Source of the DNA: Candidatus Melainabacteria bacterium
GTDB lineage: Bacteria > Cyanobacteriota > Vampirovibrionia > Obscuribacterales > Obscuribacteraceae
Direction of reading: 5' to 3'
Length of the DNA: 64,000 nucleotides
Assembly (NCBI GenBank): GCA_003242885.1
Contig: QKMZ01000002.1
Coordinates: 124,001-188,000 of the forward strand
This document shows positions 16,511-24,690 of this stretch, in pieces. A program made the position numbers and the translations under genes. The notes beneath the pieces are model-generated. The model saw nothing but the letters and a program-made list of their open reading frames with translations, searched no databases and had not been told where the DNA came from. Each line of letters opens with the position of its first letter. Within the stretch, counting starts at the first letter, position 1.

Positions 16511-17500
16511 ATGCCAAAAGCCGAAAAAATCGAAAGTAAAGGGGCCAATAAATCGCTCACCCCTCGGACTCTCGAAGCCAAGACCGTGCAGCAGGCGCTT
16601 TCAAGAGTCGACAAATACATAGAGAAGGCTTTTGGTGATGGAGCATGGGGTTATTCGCTGGGTGAGTCTGCGTGCATCGAGCCCACTGTCTACTGTGCGA
16701 TTGCGCGGCGCAAAGACGAACACATGCGCAAGCAAGTAATTGAGTTTCTCTGTACCAACCAAAACCAGGACGGCGGGTGGTCTACCTCTCCTGGCATCGG
16801 AAAGTCAGATTGGACGAGCGGCTTGGCGCTTTTAGCTCTGCGACTTCTTTGCAAAGAGGATGGCGGAGTAGATGCCAAACAAGCCGCGGCGATCGATAAA
16901 GCTGTTTCCTATTTATTTGATTCGCGAACCGAGTTTTACGGTGCGTTGGCTAAGTTCTTGTTGTTGATTTCCAAGGGTGATGCGGGCTTGAACTATCCGC
17001 GAGGGTGGCCATGGTCGCCAGGATGTTTTCACTGGGTCGAGCCAACCGCATACACGCTGCTAGCGCTCAAGCTTCCAACGCATATCGAAAAACAAGACAG
17101 CAAGCGCGTTATCGAACGTGCTGACAACTTCCTTCTCGAGCATGCATGCAAAGACGGCGGTTGGAATCATGGAAATGATTTGTGCTTGAAAGTTTTCCTG
17201 CCTCCTTTTGTCGTCACTTCGGCTGAGGCCTTAGTTGCGCTTGCTGATCACAAGTCGGCTGATGTCGTGCAGCATGCTCTCAAAAATTTGCCCAACACAA
17301 TTGGTTTTGCGGGCTCGGCGATGTCTCTTGCTTGGGTGGCAATAGCTCAAAAGTCTCACGATCGAGATACGTCTGAATCAACAACGATGTTGATAGAAAG
17401 ACAAAACGAAGACGGGTCGTTCGGTCCCAACCTAATGGTGACCGCTCTTTCTATGCTGGCACTACAGGCTCATCTCGGCGACAATGTTCTTAAGGTATAG
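16511..17500 (+). CDS. Prenyltransferase/squalene-oxidase-repeat protein
   Basis: 329 residues forming an alpha/alpha-barrel of the terpenoid cyclase/prenyltransferase superfamily. QW-like repeats are visible as QNQDGGWSTSPG (DGGW about 87-90) and ACKDGGWNHGND (about 214-225), plus a late QNEDGSFGPN. The protein is about half the length of a squalene-hopene cyclase, and I do not see the DxDD catalytic motif, so cyclase activity is not supported; many such short proteins have no known substrate. No signal peptide. The next gene (DUF362 lipoprotein) starts 9 bp later, so the two are an operon and probably work together. Confidence 0.8.
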   Translation: MPKAEKIESKGANKSLTPRTLEAKTVQQALSRVDKYIEKAFGDGAWGYSLGESACIEPTVYCAIARRKDEHMRKQVIEFLCTNQNQDGGWSTSPGIGKSDWTSGLALLALRLLCKEDGGVDAKQAAAIDKAVSYLFDSRTEFYGALAKFLLLISKGDAGLNYPRGWPWSPGCFHWVEPTAYTLLALKLPTHIEKQDSKRVIERADNFLLEHACKDGGWNHGNDLCLKVFLPPFVVTSAEALVALADHKSADVVQHALKNLPNTIGFAGSAMSLAWVAIAQKSHDRDTSESTTMLIERQNEDGSFGPNLMVTALSMLALQAHLGDNVLKV

Positions 17501-17509
17501 GAATCTAAA

Positions 17510-18673
17510 GTGGATCACAACGTTAAGCGGTGTCCCAAGACCGGGCGAATCATAGGAAAGGCTCAGCCGAGAGATGAAGTACGTGACGCTGCGTCCGGAG
17601 CAGGGCGTTCCGCCAGCGACACTGCGAAGTCCGGCATTCCCAGAAGAACCTTCATCGCTGGATCTGCCGTAGCAGTAGGTAGTTTTTCATTGACTGCCTG
17701 CGGCGGAAAAACTTTGACCGGCAAGCCGCTGCCCACTCCGACGGAGTCTCAGCGCGCGCGCAAGAAGCAGACGCCTTCGACTGTCGCATTGGTACCGTGC
17801 GCTTCGTATGAAGACGATCCGATGCCCGAGCTGAAGAAGTATGCAAAATTGCTCAAGCTGCCCGACTTGTCAGGCAAGACCGTATTGCTAAAACCCAACA
17901 TGGTCGAATTCCATCCTGGCAGCCCGGTCACCACCAATCCTGCAGCGTTGAAAGCCGCATTCCATTTATTTGATTATCTAGGCGCAAAGGACATCATCAT
18001 TGGTGAGGGGCCTGGGCACATGCGCGATACAGAGTTTCTTCTCGAAGCCACGGGACTGGGAAAGGCTTGCAAGGAGCTCGGTGTGAAGTTTGTGGATCTA
18101 AACCTGGACGAGCTGGAAGTCTTGGATTTGAAAGAAGGCTTTTCTGGTTTGAAACAAATGTTTTTGCCGCGAACATTGATGAATGCGGATGTTGTGGTGA
18201 GCGTGCCGAAAATGAAAACGCACCATTGGGTCGGAATGACTGCATCCATGAAGAATTTTTTCGGTGCTGTACCAGGTCGTAAATATGGATGGCCCAAAAA
18301 CCTTCTGCATATGCGTGGCATTCCTCAATGCATTCTCGATCTGCAAGATCTGATCAAACCTCGCTTTGCTTTAGTTGATGCAGTCGTGGCCATGGAGGGC
18401 GACGGCCCTATTAACGGTAAGGCCAAAGAGATGGGATTTTTAGTACTAGGCGATGACCTTGCTGCAATCGATGCAACATGCGCTAGGACAATAGGATTCG
18501 ATCCTTACGAACTGGATTACATCAAGATTGCCGGTGAGGTTGTTGGCAATATCAGTGCTGACGCTGTGACGGTGATTGGATTGGAAGTGGATAAGGTGAA
18601 GAAAACTTTTGAGCGGCCCGTGACTTTCAAAAACAAAAAACTGCTTGCTGAATCCGAGAACCAAGCGAGTTAG
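17510..18673 (+). CDS. Tat-exported DUF362 lipoprotein
   Basis: 387 residues from a GTG start preceded by AGGA. A twin-arginine signal (RRTFIAGSAVAVGSFSLTACGG, Arg-Arg about residues 44-45) ends in a lipobox-like LTAC, so the product is probably a Tat-exported lipoprotein. The body is a DUF362 domain with VLLKPNMVEFHPGSPVTTNP, IIGEGPGHMRDTEFLLE and VPKMKTHHWVGMTASMKNFFG, all family landmarks. No ferredoxin-type cysteine clusters are present. The long N-terminal region before the RR is unusual for a Tat signal and contains a KRCPKTGRIIG patch. Coupled to the prenyltransferase-repeat gene just upstream. Biochemical role unknown; use of Tat suggests a folded or cofactor-bound cargo. Confidence 0.82.
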   Translation: MDHNVKRCPKTGRIIGKAQPRDEVRDAASGAGRSASDTAKSGIPRRTFIAGSAVAVGSFSLTACGGKTLTGKPLPTPTESQRARKKQTPSTVALVPCASYEDDPMPELKKYAKLLKLPDLSGKTVLLKPNMVEFHPGSPVTTNPAALKAAFHLFDYLGAKDIIIGEGPGHMRDTEFLLEATGLGKACKELGVKFVDLNLDELEVLDLKEGFSGLKQMFLPRTLMNADVVVSVPKMKTHHWVGMTASMKNFFGAVPGRKYGWPKNLLHMRGIPQCILDLQDLIKPRFALVDAVVAMEGDGPINGKAKEMGFLVLGDDLAAIDATCARTIGFDPYELDYIKIAGEVVGNISADAVTVIGLEVDKVKKTFERPVTFKNKKLLAESENQAS

Positions 18674-18713
18674 CTTATTTCTATGTGTAGTGTTGACGCC
18701 GTCCGTCGACCCT

Positions 18714-19718
18714 CTACCTCAATGTGGCCTGTAAATGCTCCATATACATAGAATGCAAATGCGCGGACTGTCGATACCATTTCACCATCTTTCTTAGACC
18801 GTCCTCAAAACTGTGCTGTGGGCGCCAGCCCAGTTCACCTGTGATTTTTGTATGATCGCAGACCCAGACATCCGCATCCCATGCTCTGTTTGCCATGCTG
18901 CCGAAAATCGGCTTTGATTCGATATTGAAAAGTGGTCCGGCGATACGCACCACGTCTTTGAGTTTTGTTTGAATACCGGTCCCTACATTGTATATGGCGC
19001 CTGGGTCGCAGTTTGAAGTTAGTTCACGCTTTGCGGCGAGCATGAAGGCTTCAACAGCGTCCTCTACGTAGATGAAGTCGTGAGCGCAGTTTTCGTCGAC
19101 GAGTTTTGGCCAGCGGCCTTCAACACCACAAGCAACAAGATTTGTCATCAAACGATTTGGTTGTTCGTAAGGACCAAAGCAGGAGTACAAGCGCAGCGTC
19201 GGCATATTGATTTTGTGTTCGCGCGCCATGTAGCTACATAGCGTCGTGGCACCTGCCTTGGTGGCAGCGTAGTAGGTAGAGGGATTGAGCGCTTCGTCTT
19301 CTTTTGGCGCGTGTTTTTTTTGTCCATACTCAGACGATGTCCCTGTATTAACAAAAGACTCGCAGCCATGTTCGACAGCGGCGTCAAGCAGGCGGCTTGT
19401 TAGGATGTAATTTGACTCGAGTATTTGATGCTTGTCTTGTTGCCACGAATAGGCTCCATGAGCCGCAAGGTGAAACACCCAGTGCGGTTTGACTTCCGCA
19501 AAAACGCGGTCTATTTCGGCGGGATCAGTCGGCGCATAGAAATCAAATTTGACATGCTCGTTGATGTCCGTGATACGCCATGGAAATTGATTGGTCTGTT
19601 TGCGCAATAGAAGATGCACATAATGACCTTCCGACACCAGTCGGCGCGCCACATTTGCACCGACAAAACCGGTGGCACCTGTAATCAAAACGACTTTTCT
19701 TTCGTTTGAATCAGGCAT
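18714..19718 (-). CDS. NAD(P)-dependent sugar-nucleotide epimerase/dehydratase (extended SDR)
   Basis: About 334 residues from the ATG at 19718 (a TTG two codons earlier is less likely). The Rossmann glycine motif is GATGFVGANVARRL, the active site is TGTSSEYG followed by YYAATKAG (Tyr-x-x-x-Lys), and the C-terminal part carries the family's GWRPQHSFEDGLRKMVKWY. Such enzymes act on NDP-sugars or NDP-heptoses. It is the third gene of a minus-strand set behind the two transketolase-like subunits, with a gap of about 10 bp. That association suggests a branched or shortened sugar made for a surface glycan; the exact product cannot be read. Confidence 0.88.
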   Translation of the reverse strand: MPDSNERKVVLITGATGFVGANVARRLVSEGHYVHLLLRKQTNQFPWRITDINEHVKFDFYAPTDPAEIDRVFAEVKPHWVFHLAAHGAYSWQQDKHQILESNYILTSRLLDAAVEHGCESFVNTGTSSEYGQKKHAPKEDEALNPSTYYAATKAGATTLCSYMAREHKINMPTLRLYSCFGPYEQPNRLMTNLVACGVEGRWPKLVDENCAHDFIYVEDAVEAFMLAAKRELTSNCDPGAIYNVGTGIQTKLKDVVRIAGPLFNIESKPIFGSMANRAWDADVWVCDHTKITGELGWRPQHSFEDGLRKMVKWYRQSAHLHSMYMEHLQATLR

Positions 19719-19727
19719 AAACAACCA

Positions 19728-20657
19728 CTATCGCGCTGCCAGGTTGAGGCATGAAACAACCTTGTCCGTAATATCTTTTGCCGAAATACCGAGGCGTTCG
19801 CAAAGATACTGCTCCGAACCGACCATTCCCTTCGGGACTTGTCTGACCGCAAGTCTCGTTAATCGCGCATTCAGTCCATTTTCAGCTATCACTTCCGACA
19901 CCATGGAGCCGAGACCTCCGTTGATGTAATGCGCTTCCACAGTAAAAACATACCGGTGGCGTGAGATGGTTTCAATCAAAAGATCTTCCGGTCTTGGGCT
20001 TATTGAGGAAACAAGCGCAACCGTTGCGCTAATGCCTTTCTGCGCAAGAGAAAGTTCTGCTTTTTGAGCCTCCGGTGCTGCGTTGCCCATTGCGATGATT
20101 AGCGCGTCTTGCCCATTTGCGACGAAATCGATCTTGCCGATTTCAAATCTTCCATTCAAGCCGGGCACCGTAATGCCTTCGTTTTTGCTGAGCCGGTAGT
20201 ATGCGGGACCCGGGGCATCCCAGGTTTTCTCAATCGCAGTATTGAGCTGCTCCGAATCGCATGGCGTGATGATCGACAGCCCCGGCTGTACCCGCAAAGC
20301 GCCGACGTCATCCAAACCGAAATGGGTTGGTCCGTGATGAGAGTATTCGACGCCGCCACCGACGCCGACAATTTTCACCGGAAGATTGTGTAAAACAGGA
20401 CCATTGCGGATGAATTCGTATGGACGCAGCGTAGCGAATGTGGCGATTGAATAAACAAAAGGAATCAATCCTGACTCGGCCATCCCGGTTGCCATGCCCA
20501 TCATGTTCTGTTCGGCAACGCCTGCATTGATAAAACGAGCGGGAAAACGCTCTGCAAATGGTTCGACTACATAAAATCCAAGATCGCCTGTAAGCAAGTG
20601 AATTCGAGGCTCTCTCTCCGCCAGCTCGACAAGTTTTTTGACAAAGGCTTTACGCAT
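19728..20657 (-). CDS. Transketolase-like subunit, C-terminal half
   Basis: 309 residues covering the pyrimidine-binding and C-terminal domains of a split transketolase. The catalytic glutamate lies in NAGVAEQNMMGMATGMAESG, and the pyrimidine domain ends with PCDSEQLNTAIEKTW. Together with the preceding protein (20658-21488) it makes one complete thiamine-diphosphate enzyme. The start codon directly abuts the stop of the N-terminal half, consistent with tight translational coupling. Split transketolases are common in archaea and in polysaccharide clusters; the SDR that follows supports a nucleotide-sugar role rather than the pentose phosphate pathway. Confidence 0.9.
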   Translation of the reverse strand: MRKAFVKKLVELAEREPRIHLLTGDLGFYVVEPFAERFPARFINAGVAEQNMMGMATGMAESGLIPFVYSIATFATLRPYEFIRNGPVLHNLPVKIVGVGGGVEYSHHGPTHFGLDDVGALRVQPGLSIITPCDSEQLNTAIEKTWDAPGPAYYRLSKNEGITVPGLNGRFEIGKIDFVANGQDALIIAMGNAAPEAQKAELSLAQKGISATVALVSSISPRPEDLLIETISRHRYVFTVEAHYINGGLGSMVSEVIAENGLNARLTRLAVRQVPKGMVGSEQYLCERLGISAKDITDKVVSCLNLAAR

Positions 20658-21488
20658 TTACGTGTCGAGCTCCTTCATCGCTTGCTCGAATTGCTCTTTT
20701 GTCATTGGCAAATAGTGCCATTCGATTTTGTTTTGCATGAAGGAGACGCCTCTGCCAAACGTGGTTTTGCACACTAGAACATGTGGAGCGCCCGATTCGC
20801 AATCGAGCTTCTTCAGCGTATCTTGCATTTGCTTGCAATTATGTCCGTCCACAGAATGGACATCCCAATTGAATGCTTTAAATTTGTTTTCTACCGAAGC
20901 CGTATCCAGCACGTCTTTTGTGTAGCCTAGCGCTTGCTGTCCGTTTTGATCGACAAACACGATCAGGTTGGACAATCCGTGATGTCCTGCGAAAAGGACC
21001 GACTCCCAGAGCGCACCTTCATTGAGCTCCGCGTCGCTTATGAGGACGTATGTTTTGCGTGAAGAGTTGGTCTTTCTTGCTGCAACAGCACTGCCAATAC
21101 CAAACGAAAGCCCCATGCCTAGTGAACCGGTTGCAAAATCAATACCAGGCACCGCGATTTCTGGGTGCCCGCAGAGCGCGGTGCCATCGTTGCAGAATGT
21201 GCCGAGTTCTTCTCTTGTGATGAAGCCCTTGAGATATAGTGCTGCGTATTGCGCCAGGACCGCATGCCCTTTTGAAAGGATAAAACGATCGCGGTCCGGT
21301 GCGTTGGGCGCCGGAATATTCAAAACGCTGCTGTACAGCAAGGCGATAATTTCTGTGATCGACAATGCGGAGCCGATGTGCCCAACGCCTGCGCGTTTCG
21401 ACTCGATGAGAACCAGTCGGCGGATCTCATTTGCGAATTTCTCGGGGGTGAGAGCGGACTTGACCTGTTGTGTTGCCGTCACTGCCAA
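20658..21488 (-). CDS. Transketolase-like subunit, N-terminal half
   Basis: 276 residues with a TTG start. This is the thiamine-pyrophosphate-binding half: AGVGHIGSALSITEIIALLY, SKGHAVLAQYAALYLKGFI and GSLGMGLSFGIGSAVAAR are standard transketolase landmarks. The usual GDGE diphosphate motif reads SDAELNEGALWES, with Gly-Asp-Gly changed to Ser-Asp-Ala; the metal-binding Asp is kept and the later Asn is provided by VDQNGQQ. The change may alter cofactor affinity or be neutral. First gene of the three-gene set ending with the SDR at 18714. Confidence 0.9.
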   Translation of the reverse strand: MAVTATQQVKSALTPEKFANEIRRLVLIESKRAGVGHIGSALSITEIIALLYSSVLNIPAPNAPDRDRFILSKGHAVLAQYAALYLKGFITREELGTFCNDGTALCGHPEIAVPGIDFATGSLGMGLSFGIGSAVAARKTNSSRKTYVLISDAELNEGALWESVLFAGHHGLSNLIVFVDQNGQQALGYTKDVLDTASVENKFKAFNWDVHSVDGHNCKQMQDTLKKLDCESGAPHVLVCKTTFGRGVSFMQNKIEWHYLPMTKEQFEQAMKELDT

Positions 21489-21607
21489 TGTTTCTCAAGG
21501 CTTGCTACAACGAGAGACTCCAAGCCGTTAGTTTACTAAGCCCGTTCAAACGGTCGATGACAGCGGTGTAATCTGAAGAGCTTTCATACTGCTCCTCCTG
21601 GTTTCGC

Positions 21608-22381
21608 TTAGTCTGATTTCTTGATAATCCGACCTTTGATGCTGGTTTCGGCAGGTTGCAAAACCTTCTTCAAGTATTTCTCATTCGATTCCCATGGTTT
21701 CGGCACGTAGCCAGTCAGGTGTTTCAGGCGTTGTTTGGCGACGACATAATATTCGTCGTCTCCAAAGAAGTGGTCCACAAAACCCATTCCTCGGAAGTTT
21801 GTGCCCTTTTCCATGCCTACTCCGTTGCGCATCACAATCAGCCACTCTCTGACGCATTCGCCAAAAAGCTTGGGGTCTTTCTCTGCTTGAAATTCCAGTT
21901 TGCGATCGAGTGCTTCGGCTAAAGCCTTGTGAACGTCCATATCATCAGGGTCCCGTTGCATTGCTCTGCGCGCTAGCTGGATCGCTCGGTCGACTCGCTC
22001 GGCTCTCAAGGCGAATTCGGAGCCGATCATTGCCGATATCGTCCGCTTCTTGGATGGGTCGATGATCTCATCGTATTCCATTGTTGGCGGTACGTAATTC
22101 GGCTCGTACTCTGCTTTTTTCGTGGTGCGGTGTTGGGCATCAGAGCGCTTAGGGTTTTTGTGTTCTTTTGTGGTTTGTGGCGGTGTCGACGGCGGCAGCT
22201 GCCTTTGCTCTTGTTTTGTAGGCTGCTGTGGTGGCTCACTGGGGGCGGCTATTGCCGCACAAGTGCATACAGGCAGTGCAAAACTCATTGCAAAAAGAAG
22301 CGAATTGAAGCATCCTGCTGTTTGTTTTTTTTCGCGCGCTAAGTCTGCCAGTGTTCGAAACCTGGCTGTTTTTAGAAGCAT
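21608..22381 (-). CDS. Secreted TPR-like helical protein of unknown function
   Basis: 257 residues. The N-terminus includes a basic region, then a hydrophobic segment (SLLFAMSFALPVCTCAAIAAP) that may be a late signal peptide; a lipobox is not clear. Residues about 45-90 are Pro/Gln/Lys-rich (PPQQPTKQEQRQLPPSTPPQTT) and disordered. From about 115 a helical repeat appears: ALRAERVDRAIQLARRAMQRDPDDMDVHKALAEALDRKLEFQAEKD has TPR-like spacing. The C-terminal part has no familiar motif. It precedes, 22 bp apart, the LTXXQ-type protein on the same strand only in map order; transcription runs from that gene (22404) into this one. Confidence 0.6.
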   Translation of the reverse strand: MLLKTARFRTLADLAREKKQTAGCFNSLLFAMSFALPVCTCAAIAAPSEPPQQPTKQEQRQLPPSTPPQTTKEHKNPKRSDAQHRTTKKAEYEPNYVPPTMEYDEIIDPSKKRTISAMIGSEFALRAERVDRAIQLARRAMQRDPDDMDVHKALAEALDRKLEFQAEKDPKLFGECVREWLIVMRNGVGMEKGTNFRGMGFVDHFFGDDEYYVVAKQRLKHLTGYVPKPWESNEKYLKKVLQPAETSIKGRIIKKSD

Positions 22382-22403
22382 TGGAAATTCTCTGATTGGT
22401 TAG

Positions 22404-23069
22404 TTATTTGCCTTGAGGCGCGTGCGGGGGTGGCGGCGGAGGAAAAGGATGTCTGCCAAAACCGCCCATAGGACCGAGCTCCATCTTGTCGTGTGCTAAT
22501 CGCATCTTTTTTCTTTGTTCTGGAGTAAGAATTTTTGCCATCTCAAGCATGTGAGCTGAAAAGCGTTTGCTCATGTCTGATTTTTGTTGAGCAATCTCTT
22601 CAGCCAGTTTGCGAACATCCGAATCGCTTATATTGTCGGTGCTCAGTTTTTCGCGCATTTCGCCTTCGAGTGAACGCAGTGTCGCAAACGAACTTGTGCT
22701 GCCGTTTTCGAAGGTACGCTTTAGTTTCGCCATCTGCGTAACTTGATCATCCGTCAAGTCAGGAATGGGAGGTGGAGGGAGTGGCATTGCAAATTTCGCT
22801 CCAAAATGTGTTCCGCCTGGCGGCATTGGGGGAAAGGGAGGACAGCCGCCGAGCGGAATTGGGCACCCGGATGTCGGGCCGAACTCGCCAACGCCCACTG
22901 CAAAATCTTGAACTGGAAGCGGGGCGGTGGCTTCAAAGGCGAAAAGGATATTTTCAGGACCTTCTTTGGTCATTTGAATGATTGTCGGCTCCTGGCTGAA
23001 AACTGGAGGGCAGGTCAATATAAGGGCGGCGGCTGCAGTCAAGCCGCGCCACGAGGATTTGTGGCTCAT
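22404..23069 (-). CDS. Spy/CpxP-like (LTXXQ) secreted protein
   Basis: 221 residues from the ATG at 23069, chosen because GGGAGA lies six bases upstream and a proper signal peptide follows (WRGLTAAAALILTCPPVFSQ); an upstream ATG-in-frame at 23216 would bury this signal. The helical core has PDLTDDQVTQMAKLKRTFEN and LEMAKILTPEQRKKMRLAHD, matching the LTxxQ motif twice, the mark of Spy/CpxP-type periplasmic chaperones or metal-stress sensors. Pro/Phe/Gly-rich stretches flank the core, including PHPPPPP-type tail segments. It is transcribed divergently from a TetR regulator and may be under its control. Confidence 0.75.
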   Translation of the reverse strand: MSHKSSWRGLTAAAALILTCPPVFSQEPTIIQMTKEGPENILFAFEATAPLPVQDFAVGVGEFGPTSGCPIPLGGCPPFPPMPPGGTHFGAKFAMPLPPPPIPDLTDDQVTQMAKLKRTFENGSTSSFATLRSLEGEMREKLSTDNISDSDVRKLAEEIAQQKSDMSKRFSAHMLEMAKILTPEQRKKMRLAHDKMELGPMGGFGRHPFPPPPPPHAPQGK

Positions 23070-23169
23070 ATGAGTCTCCCTTGGAAACTGTTTGGTTTGT
23101 TCCTTAAATACGAACCGGCTTTCACCCGGGGCCGAGCAAAAGCCGGTTGTATGGACAAGAAGAATTGTA

Positions 23170-23240
23170 CTAGAGTATAAAAATGTACGCAAGTCCAAAA
23201 TTGTTTGACGGTACAAATTTGAACTGCCGTATTATTTATG
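23170..23240. promoter_or_regulatory. Divergent promoter region between the LTXXQ gene and the TetR gene
   Basis: For the regulator, TTGACG (23205-23210) and TATTAT (23230-23235) are 19 bp apart. For the opposite gene, TATACT on the minus strand (23174-23179) is a good -10 without a good -35. CAAATTTG at 23214-23221 is an 8-bp palindrome lying inside the first promoter and could be half of an operator. All of this is by eye. Confidence 0.35.
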
Positions 23241-23298
23241 GTCTAAGATCAGCAGCCGTGAGGTTTTGCGACTTCACATTCATCTAGGTTGAGGTCCG

Positions 23299-23964
23299 AT
23301 GGAAAACATATTGAATAGTCGCAGGGACAAAAAGCGTGTTGAGCGCCAGCATCAAATATTGGATGCGGCGTCCAGCCTATTCAAATTACGCGGCTATGAC
23401 CAAACTTCCATAGATGACATCGCGCGCGAAGCCGACATTGCACGTGGCACAGTCTTCTACAACTTCGAGTCAAAGGAAGATATTGTTTTTGCGTTGCGCT
23501 TCCGCTCTGTTGATGAATCTAAAGAGCGCGCTTTGGAACAGCTGTCCGAGGGCAAGCCCGCGCTCAAGTGCATTGAAAGTTTTCTCGTAGAAGTCGCGCA
23601 GTGGACAGAGAAAAACCCAGAGCTTGCAGAAGTTTTGTGGCGCCACGGACCAGTGAGTGCAAAAAGGTTTCTCAAAGCCGAAATGATGGATGAGAAAATC
23701 ACCGGTGCGCAGACGAAACGAAATGCCGAATTTAAAGCGCCGCCAGGTCCACCGAATCTGGTGCCAATAGAACTCGTGAAAAGCGCGCAATCGGAAAACT
23801 CGCTTCGCTCAGACGTCCCAGCCGAGCGCCTTGCGCACTACATCAATTTCATTCTCATTCACGGTCAAATGGAATGGCTGCGTGGAGATCGCAAACTGCC
23901 GCTTGATGCGCACATGCTTGAAGAGTTACGAATCCTACGGGAAGGAATTGGCGCAACCGTTTAA
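23299..23964 (+). CDS. TetR/AcrR family transcriptional regulator
   Basis: 221 residues. The N-terminal DNA-binding domain is typical: RQHQILDAASSLFKLRGYDQTSIDDIAREADIARGTVFYNFESKEDIVF has the three helices with the HTH at about residues 30-55. The C-terminal ligand-binding domain is not assignable to a ligand. It faces the LTXXQ-type secreted protein across a 229-bp divergent region, the usual arrangement for a TetR repressor and its target. The next gene downstream, 76 bp later, is a secreted TPR protein, which may also be in the regulon. Repressor role is inferred from family. Confidence 0.9.
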   Translation: MENILNSRRDKKRVERQHQILDAASSLFKLRGYDQTSIDDIAREADIARGTVFYNFESKEDIVFALRFRSVDESKERALEQLSEGKPALKCIESFLVEVAQWTEKNPELAEVLWRHGPVSAKRFLKAEMMDEKITGAQTKRNAEFKAPPGPPNLVPIELVKSAQSENSLRSDVPAERLAHYINFILIHGQMEWLRGDRKLPLDAHMLEELRILREGIGATV

Positions 23965-24040
23965 TCGAACATCAGTACTTCCCCTATAGTTGTTTTTGTT
24001 TCTTTTGGGAAACTATGAAGATACGCTTTGGGGGAAACCA

Positions 24041-24667
24041 TTGACACAGTTTTTCAAGCTACTGGTTTTGCCATGTCTCTTGTTTTGCCGCTTACCGGCC
24101 TACGCAGGGCAATATGAACCATCATCCGAACCCGGCGTTTCTAAGGCGGAGATGGCTCATGAAGAGCGTTTGTTGAACGCTCAAAAAACTTTGGAAGCTG
24201 GGAAATTAGAGGAAGCGGAGAAGCTATACCGAATTATTCTGGGACAGCAAAAAGACGATCCTCGCGCATTACTCGGCTTGGCGCGGGTCTTAAAAAAACT
24301 AGCCGAAAAAAATGGCGTGGCTCCGCCAGGTTTGCAACAATTGATGGAAAAGCTGCAGTCGCTTATCGAGGAACAGGGAGTCGGCGTAGCAAAGATGCAA
24401 GAAAGGCTGCGAAGGGAAGACCACTCAAGTGAAACCAAGTCTCGCGGACGGTATGGAAACTCAGAACGCGACTTGGACCTAGCGCGTAGTGAAATTCGCA
24501 GACGATCGGATAATAAGCGACTTTCCACCCAACAGAAGGAGATGAATTCCCATCTTCGACTCAAGCGGATTGAGCAGAGAAATTTTTTCGGCTCTGCTCT
24601 TCTTTTCAGAGGTGATTGTCCAGAGCCAGAATTTGAAGACTGGTATTTTTTAGATCCACCATCCTAA
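24041..24667 (+). CDS. Secreted protein with a TPR-like segment
   Basis: 208 residues if started at the TTG at 24041, which has GGGGGA just upstream and gives a clean signal peptide MTQFFKLLVLPCLLFCRLPAYAG. A farther upstream TTG (23990) would add 17 residues without an SD. The middle holds one or two TPR-like helical pairs (LNAQKTLEAGKLEEAEKLYRIILGQQKDDPRALLGLARVL). The C-terminal half is highly charged (RREDHSSETKSRGRYGNSERDLD, RRRSDNKRL), then ends in a hydrophobic/aromatic tail FEDWYFLDPPS. No enzyme motif. Downstream of the TetR gene in the same orientation. Confidence 0.6.
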   Translation: MTQFFKLLVLPCLLFCRLPAYAGQYEPSSEPGVSKAEMAHEERLLNAQKTLEAGKLEEAEKLYRIILGQQKDDPRALLGLARVLKKLAEKNGVAPPGLQQLMEKLQSLIEEQGVGVAKMQERLRREDHSSETKSRGRYGNSERDLDLARSEIRRRSDNKRLSTQQKEMNSHLRLKRIEQRNFFGSALLFRGDCPEPEFEDWYFLDPPS

Positions 24668-24690
24668 TAGGACTGTGTGCGTGCCTTAAT

